DNA from: an uncultured Butyricicoccus sp.
GTDB taxonomy: Bacteria; Bacillota; Clostridia; Oscillospirales; Butyricicoccaceae
NCBI GenBank assembly: GCA_959018045.1
Contig: CAUEJN010000024.1
Span: 1 to 13,971 of the forward strand
Reading direction: 5' to 3'
Length of the DNA stretch: 13,971 nucleotides
Made by a program: the position numbers and the translations under genes. How positions within the stretch are numbered: the first letter of the stretch is position 1; every line of letters starts with the position of its first letter. Shown here one piece after another: positions 1-5,953 of this stretch. The notes below the pieces were generated by a model. It was given only the letters and a program-made list of their open reading frames with translations. It searched no databases and was not told the DNA's origin.

Positions 1-30
1 TTGAAACCCGGTGTCCGCCCCGGGTTTCAA
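1..30. other. Perfect 11-bp inverted repeat (hairpin)
   Basis: TTGAAACCCGG at 1-11 is the exact reverse complement of CCGGGTTTCAA at 20-30, with an 8-nt loop. On the plus strand it is followed by an A-rich run rather than a T-tract, so it is not a standard + strand terminator. On the minus strand any T-tract would lie outside the window. It could be a minus-strand terminator or the end of a structured RNA that starts to the left. Confidence 0.6.
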
Positions 31-46
31 TCAAAACAAACAAAAA

Positions 47-76
47 GGAAAGACCAACCATTCAGTTGGTCTTTCC
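47..76. other. Perfect 12-bp inverted repeat (hairpin)
   Basis: GGAAAGACCAAC at 47-58 pairs without a mismatch with GTTGGTCTTTCC at 65-76 across a 6-nt loop. It lies between the hairpin at 1-30 and the terminator at 85-111. No coding frame covers it. A position just before a terminator would fit the 3' part of a small RNA or the untranslated tail of a gene to the left; the window does not show which. Confidence 0.6.
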
Positions 77-84
77 AGAGCATT

Positions 85-111
85 GCGCGACCTTCGGGTC
101 GCGCTTTTTTT
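85..111 (+). terminator. Strong intrinsic terminator with TTCG tetraloop
   Basis: GCGCGACC at 85-92 pairs with GGTCGCGC at 97-104 around a TTCG loop and is followed directly by seven T residues (105-111). This is a textbook Rho-independent terminator on the plus strand, presumably ending a transcript that begins left of the window. It also stops plus-strand transcription from entering the convergent patatin/RNase R unit. Confidence 0.9.
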
Positions 112-302
112 GTTCTTTTTGGTTGATTCCGGTCTGTGACCGGAACCAAAGGGGGAGTTTCGCGTCACACTCATTTAATCCGCGCACAGCGCGGGAATAA
201 GGATAGTGGCCTACGGGCTGCGGGACGCGACTTGAGGCTCTGCCTCAAGACTCCGCAAACCTTTGAAAAGGTTTGATCCAAACTTCAATAGGGGTGCGGT
301 GG
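112..302. repeat. Gene-free region of nested inverted repeats, including a two-hairpin repeat unit
   Basis: No credible gene is present. The stretch holds TTCCGGTC/GACCGGAA (127-134 and 138-145), CCGCGC/GCGCGG (180-185 and 189-194), a longer-range pair TCGCGTC/GACGCGA (160-166 and 224-230) that encloses the previous one, then CTTGAGGC/GCCTCAAG (231-238 and 242-249) and AAACCTTT/AAAGGTTT (257-264 and 267-274). The last two hairpins match, on the opposite strand, the design of the element at the right edge of the window. Together this looks like an intergenic repeat or a small MITE-like element just downstream of the patatin gene; no transposase is present. Confidence 0.6.
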
Positions 303-1145
303 TTAATCGAACAGCTTTTGAATCTCATCCATCCGTTCTTCCGCCAGTCGATATCCTTCGTTATACGCCGCGACCAGCTTCTCCACATCGGACTCAAACG
401 AATTGATCGGCGTTTCCGGCTGCAATAACACCGTATTCTGCGGCTGATACTGCACAAGATGCTCGCAAAAGCACACGGTATCGTTATACATCTTGGGTCG
501 ATTCAAAATCACTTCAGCCATTGCCGGGAATTTACGGTGCAATGCTGCTGCAGTAGCGTGGTCACGCCGTTTGATCTTCTTTCGGTAGCCCTTGGGCTGG
601 GTCAGGACGATCAGGTTTTTCCGGTTTCCGTCGGCAATCGCCTTGCGAATGGGGATGGAATCCGAGATTCCACCGTCGTAGTAGATTTTGTGGCCAATGC
701 GAGCGGGAGGGAAGTAGACCGGCAGCGAACAGGTGGCGCGCAGCATGGTGCACTTTTCATCCAAATCCTTGCCGTCCAGGTACTCGCATTGACCGGTCTC
801 GGCGTTGGTCACACCGACCAAAATCTTGCCCTGATAGGCGCGGAAGGTATCCCAGTCGAAGGGCAAAAGCTCGTTTGGGATGGTGTCAAAGACGAAATCC
901 AGACCGAAGATCGAACGGCATTTGAGCAAGTTCGCGGGAGACAGATAGCGCTTGTCGTTGCGGAAGCGGCGGGCAACCTCCAGATTGCGCCCACGCTGGC
1001 GGGAGACATAGGAGAAGCCGTCGGTGATACCGGCAGAAACACCGATCACGTAGTCAAACATGAGGTCGTGCTCCAGCAGCGCGTCCATGACGCCGCTAGA
1101 GAAGATCGGGCGGAAGGTGCCGCCCTCCAAGATGAGTCCGGGCAT
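303..1145 (-). CDS. Patatin-like phospholipase family protein
   Basis: Predicted serine acyl hydrolase of the patatin family (280 residues), cytoplasmic or peripherally membrane-associated, acting on phospholipid or other acyl esters; the true substrate is unknown. The N-terminal oxyanion-hole loop is LEGGTFRPIF (residues 6-15). The nucleophile elbow GVSAG (35-39) puts the catalytic serine at residue 37, and the DGG motif (157-159) supplies the catalytic aspartate, so the Ser-Asp dyad is complete. No signal peptide or membrane segment is seen. The usual GGxxRG loop reads GGTFRP, with proline instead of the last glycine; I recall this from a Clostridia subfamily, so it may be a family trait. 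The gene starts 6 bp after the rnr stop, with AAAGGA upstream of the ATG, so it is very likely co-transcribed with rnr. Family assignment is confident; the cellular role is not. Confidence 0.9.
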   Translation of the reverse strand: MPGLILEGGTFRPIFSSGVMDALLEHDLMFDYVIGVSAGITDGFSYVSRQRGRNLEVARRFRNDKRYLSPANLLKCRSIFGLDFVFDTIPNELLPFDWDTFRAYQGKILVGVTNAETGQCEYLDGKDLDEKCTMLRATCSLPVYFPPARIGHKIYYDGGISDSIPIRKAIADGNRKNLIVLTQPKGYRKKIKRRDHATAAALHRKFPAMAEVILNRPKMYNDTVCFCEHLVQYQPQNTVLLQPETPINSFESDVEKLVAAYNEGYRLAEERMDEIQKLFD

Positions 1146-1151
1146 TTGGGG

Positions 1152-3245
1152 TCAGTTCCTTTCTGGGGTAGGAATAAAATCGATCAGACCGGTGACGCGG
1201 GATGCGGCGGTCAGGCGGACACGCATAGGCGTGCCCATCGTGTAGCGTACCCGCGAGCGGCGGCCGATGAGCATCATTTTCTGGTCGTCGAATTCGTAGT
1301 CGTCACCCGGCAGATCTTCCACGCGGATGAGACCCTCGACCGCGTTTGTGAGCGAGACGAACAGGCCAAAGGAGGTCACACCGGAGACTTCGCCGTCGAA
1401 GTCCTGACCGATGAACTGCTCCATATAGGCGGCCAGATACAGTTTGTCGATGTCGCGCTCGGCGGTATCGGCTGCAAATTCGCGGGTCGTGGATTGGGAA
1501 GCGGCCTCCTCGCAGAAGACCCAGTCGGATTTGGTGTACTGCTGGCCGGAGATGGCTTTAAACAGCATACGATGTGCAACCAAATCGGGATAGCGGCGAA
1601 TAGGCGAGGTGAAATGCAGGTATTCCTTGGCCTGCAAGCCGTAATGTCCCAGACATTCGGCATCATACCGTGCGCGGGCGAGCGAGCGCAGCAGCAGGGT
1701 GGGCAGGGCGCGTTGACGGGGATCGTCCTTGGCGCCGTCCAGCACGGCTTGCAGCTGTGCGGTGTCGCTTGGCTTGGAGGCATCCACACGATAGCCGAAC
1801 GGCCGGGCAAACTGGGCGAATACACGCAGCTTTTCCGGGTCAGGGCTTTCGTGGACGCGGTAGACGGTCGGATTGTTCCGGTGGGTCATATAGGCGGCAA
1901 CCGCCTCATTGGCCGCGAGCATGAACTCCTCAATCATTTTCTCGGCATCGCCGCGTGCGCGGAAGGATACCTCAACCGGTTCGCCGCTCTCGTCGGTCAA
2001 AATCTCGGCTTCGGGCAGGTCGAGGTCGAGCGCTCCGCGCTCCATGCGTCTGCGGCGCATGGCCTGCGACAGCGCGTGCATGCGGTCGGCAGTTTCGGTC
2101 AAAAAGGCGTACTCGGCACGGCACTCTTCGTTTCCGTCAAAGATTTCGTTCATCTTGCGGTAGGTCATGCGCGCCTTGGAGCGAATGACCGTCTTGGCAA
2201 ACTGGGATTTATGACATCTGCCGTCCTTGTCGACCTCGAGGAAGGCCGAGAACGCCAGACGGTCGACATCGGGATTGAGCGAACAGATGCCGTTCGACAG
2301 GGCGACGGGCAGCATGGGCACGACGTGGCCGGGATAGTAGACCGACGTACCGCGCCGGTAGGCCTCGTCGTCGAGCGGGGAACCCGGAGTGACGTAGTGG
2401 GACACATCAGCGATGTGCACGCCGAGCAGCATGTGACCGTTTTCCATCGGTTCCAGGGATACGGCATCGTCAAAGTCGCGGGCATCGTCGCCGTCGATGG
2501 TGAAAATGAGTTTTTCACGCAAATCCATGCGGCGTGCCGCCTCTGCCGGGTCTACGGTGTCGCCGCAGGAATCGGCCTGCCGCAGTACCTCGTCCGGGAA
2601 GGGTACAGTGATGCCGTTTTCGTGCAGAATGGCGGCAATGGATGCCTCCATGGTGCCGTTCCGGCCGAAAATCTGGGTGATTGCACCCTGCGCGGAAAGT
2701 CGCCCATCCCCGCGGAACATGACTTTGACGGCCACACGGTCACCCGAGTGAGCGTCCAAGGTACGATTCTTGGGGATGATGAGGTCGGGATATTTTTTGG
2801 AGGCCGGACGGACAAAGACCGTCTTACCGCGCTGCATGACTGTGCCCGTGACCTCATCGGTGCACAGGGACAGGATGCGCATGACCTCGCCCTCACGCTT
2901 ATGGCCGCGGGGCGAGTCGGTCAGGTGCACGAGCACACGGTCACCCTGCCATGCCTTGCCGGTGGCATAGGGCGGAATAAAGACATCGCCGTTTTCGTCG
3001 GGGGTTTCAGGTGTCACAAAGCCGTATCCGCGCTCGGTGGCCTGGAACACGCCGGTCAGACAGCCGTAATGCTCGGCATGGGCATAGCGATTCTTCTTGT
3101 TCTTGAGGATCTTACCCTCGTTTGTCAGCTGGTCGAGTGCCTGTCGGATCTGCTGCTTAGAATAGGCGGGCAAATATTTTTTGAGTTCCTCCGCCCGCAT
3201 GGGACGAGCAAGCAGGGCATAGAGCTTGGTCTCGAGTTCGTTCAT
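1152..3245 (-). CDS. rnr: Ribonuclease R (3'-5' exoribonuclease)
   Basis: Processive 3'-to-5' exoribonuclease of the RNase II/RNB family, acting in the cytoplasm on structured RNA, in rRNA/mRNA decay and in trans-translation quality control. At 697 residues it has the full family length. In order: an N-terminal winged-helix segment (about 1-55), a cold-shock-type OB fold (about 60-115, with GYGFVTPE), a second CSD, then the RNB catalytic domain with the acidic motif DGDDARDFDDA (251-261), whose D251, D257, D259 and D260 match the metal-binding aspartates. SPIRRYPDL lies in the RNB C-terminal part, and a C-terminal S1 domain follows (GEVSGVTSFGLFVSL). AAAGGAGG precedes the ATG. The more usual smpB/secG partners are not beside it; the downstream partner is the patatin-like gene. 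Confidence 0.97.
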   Translation of the reverse strand: MNELETKLYALLARPMRAEELKKYLPAYSKQQIRQALDQLTNEGKILKNKKNRYAHAEHYGCLTGVFQATERGYGFVTPETPDENGDVFIPPYATGKAWQGDRVLVHLTDSPRGHKREGEVMRILSLCTDEVTGTVMQRGKTVFVRPASKKYPDLIIPKNRTLDAHSGDRVAVKVMFRGDGRLSAQGAITQIFGRNGTMEASIAAILHENGITVPFPDEVLRQADSCGDTVDPAEAARRMDLREKLIFTIDGDDARDFDDAVSLEPMENGHMLLGVHIADVSHYVTPGSPLDDEAYRRGTSVYYPGHVVPMLPVALSNGICSLNPDVDRLAFSAFLEVDKDGRCHKSQFAKTVIRSKARMTYRKMNEIFDGNEECRAEYAFLTETADRMHALSQAMRRRRMERGALDLDLPEAEILTDESGEPVEVSFRARGDAEKMIEEFMLAANEAVAAYMTHRNNPTVYRVHESPDPEKLRVFAQFARPFGYRVDASKPSDTAQLQAVLDGAKDDPRQRALPTLLLRSLARARYDAECLGHYGLQAKEYLHFTSPIRRYPDLVAHRMLFKAISGQQYTKSDWVFCEEAASQSTTREFAADTAERDIDKLYLAAYMEQFIGQDFDGEVSGVTSFGLFVSLTNAVEGLIRVEDLPGDDYEFDDQKMMLIGRRSRVRYTMGTPMRVRLTAASRVTGLIDFIPTPERN

Positions 3246-3390
3246 AACGCGCCCCTCCTTTATCTATGTTTATTACTATTATAACACCGACCGGGTAAAA
3301 TAAAAGAATAATTGGACAGAAAGACGAATTGACCATTGGCGCAAAATGCGCTATGATGAAAGCAATCTGAAAGAAACGAGGGCATAAGCC
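3246..3390. promoter_or_regulatory. Divergent intergenic promoter region
   Basis: This 145-bp gap separates rnr (minus) from the Cys-rich mini-gene (plus). On the minus strand a TATAAT -10 box sits at 3278-3283 and the rnr ribosome site AAAGGAGG lies closer to the start; the matching -35 is weak. On the plus strand a much better promoter is visible and is listed separately. The two face outward, so neither transcribes into the other gene. Confidence 0.6.
3329..3357 (+). promoter_or_regulatory. Sigma-A type promoter with palindrome in the spacer
   Basis: TTGACC (3329-3334) and TATGAT (3352-3357) are separated by exactly 17 bp, close to the consensus for a housekeeping promoter. The spacer contains GCGCA-AAA-TGCGC (3339-3351), a perfect 5-3-5 inverted repeat abutting the -10 box. 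A repressor bound there would block RNA polymerase, so it is a candidate operator; the regulator is unknown. Confidence 0.7.
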
Positions 3391-3555
3391 ATGATAGATT
3401 ATATGGTGCTGGGTGTGATTGCGGCGCTTGCGCTGCTGGCTTGGCAGATCATCCGCGCCCAGAGAAAGCAGGGCGGCGGTTGTGGCGGCTGCGGTGGATG
3501 CAGCGGGTGCAGCAGCGCCTGCCCGTCCCGTGATCGGAAGGAGGAAGACAAGTGA
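3391..3555 (+). CDS. FeoB-associated Cys-rich membrane protein
   Basis: A 54-residue protein (starting MIDYMVLGVIAAL). It has one N-terminal membrane helix (about residues 3-19), a basic stretch IIRAQRKQ, a Gly/Cys-rich segment CGGCGGCSGCSSAC with five closely spaced cysteines, and a charged tail. This architecture matches the FeoB-associated Cys-rich membrane protein family, small proteins usually encoded after feoB and thought to help ferrous iron uptake by handling metal at the membrane. No feoA or feoB is present in the window. The start is supported by GAGG upstream, by the promoter at 3329-3357 and by the 4-bp overlap with the next gene. Family assignment is good; the function is an inference from homologues. 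Confidence 0.85.
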   Translation: MIDYMVLGVIAALALLAWQIIRAQRKQGGGCGGCGGCSGCSSACPSRDRKEEDK

Positions 3556-4319
3556 AAGCACTGATTACAGGTGCCTCGTCGGGCATCGGGCAGGAGATCG
3601 CCCGAGAGTTGGCCGCACGGGGCTATGAACTGATATTGGTTGCACGGCGCAGAGAGCGTCTGGAGGCGCTCTCGCGCGAGCTGACCGTAAAATGCCGTAT
3701 TATTGAAGCCGACCTGTCGGACGCAGAGCAGTGCAAGATGCTTTACTGCCGTGCACGCAGCGAGGACTTGGAGATTGTGGTCAACAACGCAGGCTTTGGC
3801 ATGTGCGGTTCGTTCGCCGCGACTTCGCTCGACCGAGATCTGGAGATGATCCGCACCAACATCGTTGCGGTGCACATCCTGACCAAGCTGTTCCTGCACG
3901 ATTTCCGACTTAAAAATCGCGGTTATATTCTAAACGTCGCATCGTCCGCCGGATTTATGGCCGGGCCGCTTATGGCGACCTACTATGCAACCAAGAGTTA
4001 TGTGCTGCGCTTGACCGAGGCCATCCGTGAGGAACTGCGGCGAGAGGGCAGCGCGGTGCAGATTTCGGCGCTCTGTCCGGGACCGGTCAAGACCGAGTTT
4101 AACGACGTGGCCGAGGTCAAGTTTGCTCTGCCGGGCATGGATGCCAAGACGTGCGCCAAGATCGCCGTGCGCGACATGCTGCGCGGTCATGCGGTCATTA
4201 TTCCCGGTCTGGGCATGAAAGCCACCCTGGCCGCCCGTCGGCTGGCACCCGATTGGCTGATGCCGCGCATTACATACCACATTCAGCACAACAAAATCAG
4301 CCGCAAGCGCAAAAAGTAA
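3552..4319 (+). CDS. Short-chain dehydrogenase/reductase (SDR family, NADP(H)-type)
   Basis: Predicted cytoplasmic NAD(P)-dependent oxidoreductase of the classical SDR family, 255 residues. The Rossmann cofactor motif is TGASSGIG (6-13), followed by ARRRERL after the second strand, whose arginines (32-34) favour NADP(H). NNAG is at 78-81. The catalytic residues are Ser131 (NVASSAG), Tyr144 and Lys148 (YYATK). The PGPVKTEF segment after the active site is typical. Translation starts at GTG 3552, which overlaps the stop of the Cys-rich gene (GTGA), with AGGAGG a few bases upstream, so the two genes are translationally coupled. The substrate cannot be told from sequence; the sequence style resembles DltE/YqjQ-like SDRs of Firmicutes. 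Confidence 0.93.
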   Translation: MKALITGASSGIGQEIARELAARGYELILVARRRERLEALSRELTVKCRIIEADLSDAEQCKMLYCRARSEDLEIVVNNAGFGMCGSFAATSLDRDLEMIRTNIVAVHILTKLFLHDFRLKNRGYILNVASSAGFMAGPLMATYYATKSYVLRLTEAIREELRREGSAVQISALCPGPVKTEFNDVAEVKFALPGMDAKTCAKIAVRDMLRGHAVIIPGLGMKATLAARRLAPDWLMPRITYHIQHNKISRKRKK

Positions 4320-4322
4320 ATG

Positions 4323-4354
4323 AAAAAGAACCGGACGCCTCCGGTTCTTTTTTT
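4323..4354 (+). terminator. Intrinsic terminator after the SDR gene (bidirectional)
   Basis: AAAAAGAACCGGA (4323-4335) and TCCGGTTCTTTTT (4340-4352) form a perfect stem around a CGCC loop, and the T-run extends to 4354. The A-run on the 5' side gives the minus strand its own T-tract, so the hairpin can also stop transcripts arriving from the thiamine locus. It starts 4 bp after the SDR stop codon. Confidence 0.92.
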
Positions 4355-4361
4355 GTGCCCC

Positions 4362-4393
4362 AAAAGAGACGCCCGTATCAGGACGAGCGCCTC
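4362..4393 (-). terminator. Minus-strand terminator at the end of the thiamine locus
   Basis: Read on the minus strand, GAGGCGCTCGT (4393-4383) pairs with ACGGGCGTCTC (4376-4366) over 11 positions around a 6-nt loop, followed by TTTT. The two non-Watson-Crick positions are G-U wobbles in minus-strand RNA but A-C mismatches in plus-strand RNA. The structure therefore works for the minus-strand transcript. It lies 12 bp after the stop of the degraded reading frame at 4406. Confidence 0.75.
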
Positions 4394-4405
4394 CATGAGA
4401 GGTGT

Positions 4406-4894
4406 TTACTTTGCGGTGGCGAATGCAACAGCGCCGGTTGCGAGCGACAGATCGGCATCTGCCAGATCGGCCAGAGCCTGTGCCAGGGAGGACTCCTGCA
4501 CAGTATTGTACGATGCAAAGGTGCGGGCACCGACGCGCAGATTGTCCGATGCCATGATCTGACGGCCGTTGAAGTCGCCGTATACGGCATCCTTGGCGAT
4601 GGTCAGCTGCAGACCGCCGCGGTCGGTGGTGACGGTTACGCTGCCGTCCTCATTTTCCTTGACGGCCTCGACCGTGTGCAGCATAGCACAGCCTGCATCC
4701 TGCGGGATGTTGGTCACAATGGCCAAAGCCCAGAATGCTCATGGTCGCAATCGGGCTGTGGAAGACATAGATGCCCAACTGTCAGCTTGTCCGCAGCCGT
4801 GCGATGCCTGCACCGCTGTCGAGCAGCAGGGTGCTCTCATCAAGGTGGAAGACATACGCGCCGTACTTCTCGGTTCCATCAGCAGGCGGGTGGC
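4406..4894 (-). pseudogene. Frameshifted C-terminal remnant of a copper amine oxidase N-domain-like secreted protein
   Basis: Directly after the thiY stop, the minus strand codes in pieces for one protein. A first piece runs to a TGA at 4784-4782 (GTEKYGAYVFHLDESTLLLD and beyond). A short DKLTVG piece lies in a second frame near 4791-4775, GIYVFHSPIATMSILG is back in the first frame, and a 106-codon piece in the third frame covers 4726-4406 (starts IVTNIPQDAG; contains VEAVKENEDGSVTVTTDRGG). Joined, they resemble the C-terminal domain I know from Oscillospiraceae proteins carrying copper amine oxidase N-terminal-like domains. The N-terminal portion, signal peptide and start codon are all absent. 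At least two frame changes and one small deletion near 4727 are needed. It may be a decayed insertion or assembly error; the 106-codon piece could be read as a small hypothetical gene (TTG 4726), but has no clear ribosome site. Confidence 0.6.
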
Positions 4895-5926
4895 TTATGC
4901 GCCCAAGTCGACCATCACGTCGTCAGCCGTGACCGTATTGTGAATCATACCGTTTTCGGTCAGCCAGTCGATGTCATTCTGCCAGACGGCAGGGTTCTGG
5001 CTGAGGAAGGGCGCGTCATCGTGCTCCATGGCGGGCAGCAGGATGGACATGGACTGTTCCTCGACCGAGCGGGTCAGCGGGAAGTTTTCGGCGTTCTGGC
5101 GGCTGAGCAGCAGGTCGAGCGAGCCGTTGGGATCGTTTTTCATGTCCTCGAAGCCCTTTTTGCTGGCGCGCAGGAAAGCACGGAGCAGTTCGGGGTCGTT
5201 TTCGATGGTGTCATCGTTGGAGACAAAGACAAGCTCGTAGTCAGCGGGCACGCCGTAGTCGGACATTTTGAAGTAATTGACCTCAAAACCCTCTTTTTCT
5301 AGCTGTGGTACTTCGTGGTTGATCATGCAGCCCAGTGTTACGTCCACCCGGCCGGTGGTCATGGCACTCATCAGATCCATGCCGACATCGGTCATGGTGA
5401 CCGTCGACGGATCGACTCCGGCGTTTTCCATCATGGTCTTTGCCAGTGCTTCGGACAGGGGAGAACCGCCGTAGCCGATGGTCTTACCGGTGAAGTCTGC
5501 GGCAGAGGTGATGTTTTTGTCTTTGAGGGACAGTACGACGCTCAGCTGTTCCTGACAGACCGCACCGATGGACTTGACCGGGACATTCTGTTCGGCACGC
5601 GCTTCAATGATGTACATGGGATAGTAGATACCGAGCTGTGCCTGACCGGCAGCGACCAGAGACAGGGCATCGTTCTCGTTTGACGGGAACTGGAGCTGCA
5701 CGTCCAGACCTTCCTCGGCATAGTATCCCTTTTCGATGGCGTTGTACAGGAAGCAGTGGACGGCGTTGGGATACCAGTCGAGCACGACGTTGACCGTCTT
5801 GAGCGGCTGGCCGTCAGTTGACTGCACGTTGGTCTGAACGTCCGACGACGTGGATGTACTGCCACAGCCGGTGAGTGCGAGCAGTGTGACCGCCAGACCG
5901 GCGGCGAGCATACGTTTGATGTTCAT
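4895..5926 (-). CDS. thiY: Thiamine-precursor ABC transporter, substrate-binding lipoprotein (ThiY/NMT1 type)
   Basis: Extracytoplasmic lipoprotein that captures a pyrimidine thiamine precursor (formylaminopyrimidine or HMP) and delivers it to ThiX/ThiZ; 343 residues. The N-terminus is a lipoprotein signal peptide, with lipobox LTGC giving the lipidated Cys at residue 21, then a Ser/Thr-rich linker. The mature part begins with the NMT1/THI5 signature VVLDWYPNAVH, followed by GYYAEEGLDV and a typical type-II periplasmic-binding fold. I chose ATG 5926 because AGAAGG lies just upstream of it; a TTG six codons earlier is open but would add residues before the signal peptide. It is 27 bp downstream of thiX and is the last intact gene of the operon. 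The ligand is inferred from the operon and family. Confidence 0.93.
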   Translation of the reverse strand: MNIKRMLAAGLAVTLLALTGCGSTSTSSDVQTNVQSTDGQPLKTVNVVLDWYPNAVHCFLYNAIEKGYYAEEGLDVQLQFPSNENDALSLVAAGQAQLGIYYPMYIIEARAEQNVPVKSIGAVCQEQLSVVLSLKDKNITSAADFTGKTIGYGGSPLSEALAKTMMENAGVDPSTVTMTDVGMDLMSAMTTGRVDVTLGCMINHEVPQLEKEGFEVNYFKMSDYGVPADYELVFVSNDDTIENDPELLRAFLRASKKGFEDMKNDPNGSLDLLLSRQNAENFPLTRSVEEQSMSILLPAMEHDDAPFLSQNPAVWQNDIDWLTENGMIHNTVTADDVMVDLGA

Positions 5927-5953
5927 GGGAAAGCCTTCTTTCAATAGATTTTA

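Noticed and set aside
1..111. CRISPR-like array or tRNA cluster at the left edge
   Set aside because: The three hairpins do not share a repeat sequence or regular spacing, and none folds into a tRNA cloverleaf with an acceptor stem.
112..302. Insertion sequence at the left edge
   Set aside because: No transposase frame, terminal inverted repeats with target duplication, or remnants of one were found; only short hairpins are visible.
459..3284. A 941-codon open frame on the plus strand across the patatin and RNase R genes
   Set aside because: It is antisense to two genes with complete catalytic motifs and normal lengths. Its translation has no recognisable domain and no ribosome site. Long antisense frames are common in GC-rich codon use.
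4151..5302. A 383-codon plus-strand frame across the SDR end, terminators and thiY
   Set aside because: It runs through the SDR terminator and antisense to thiY and the frameshifted remnant, with low-complexity, domain-free translation.
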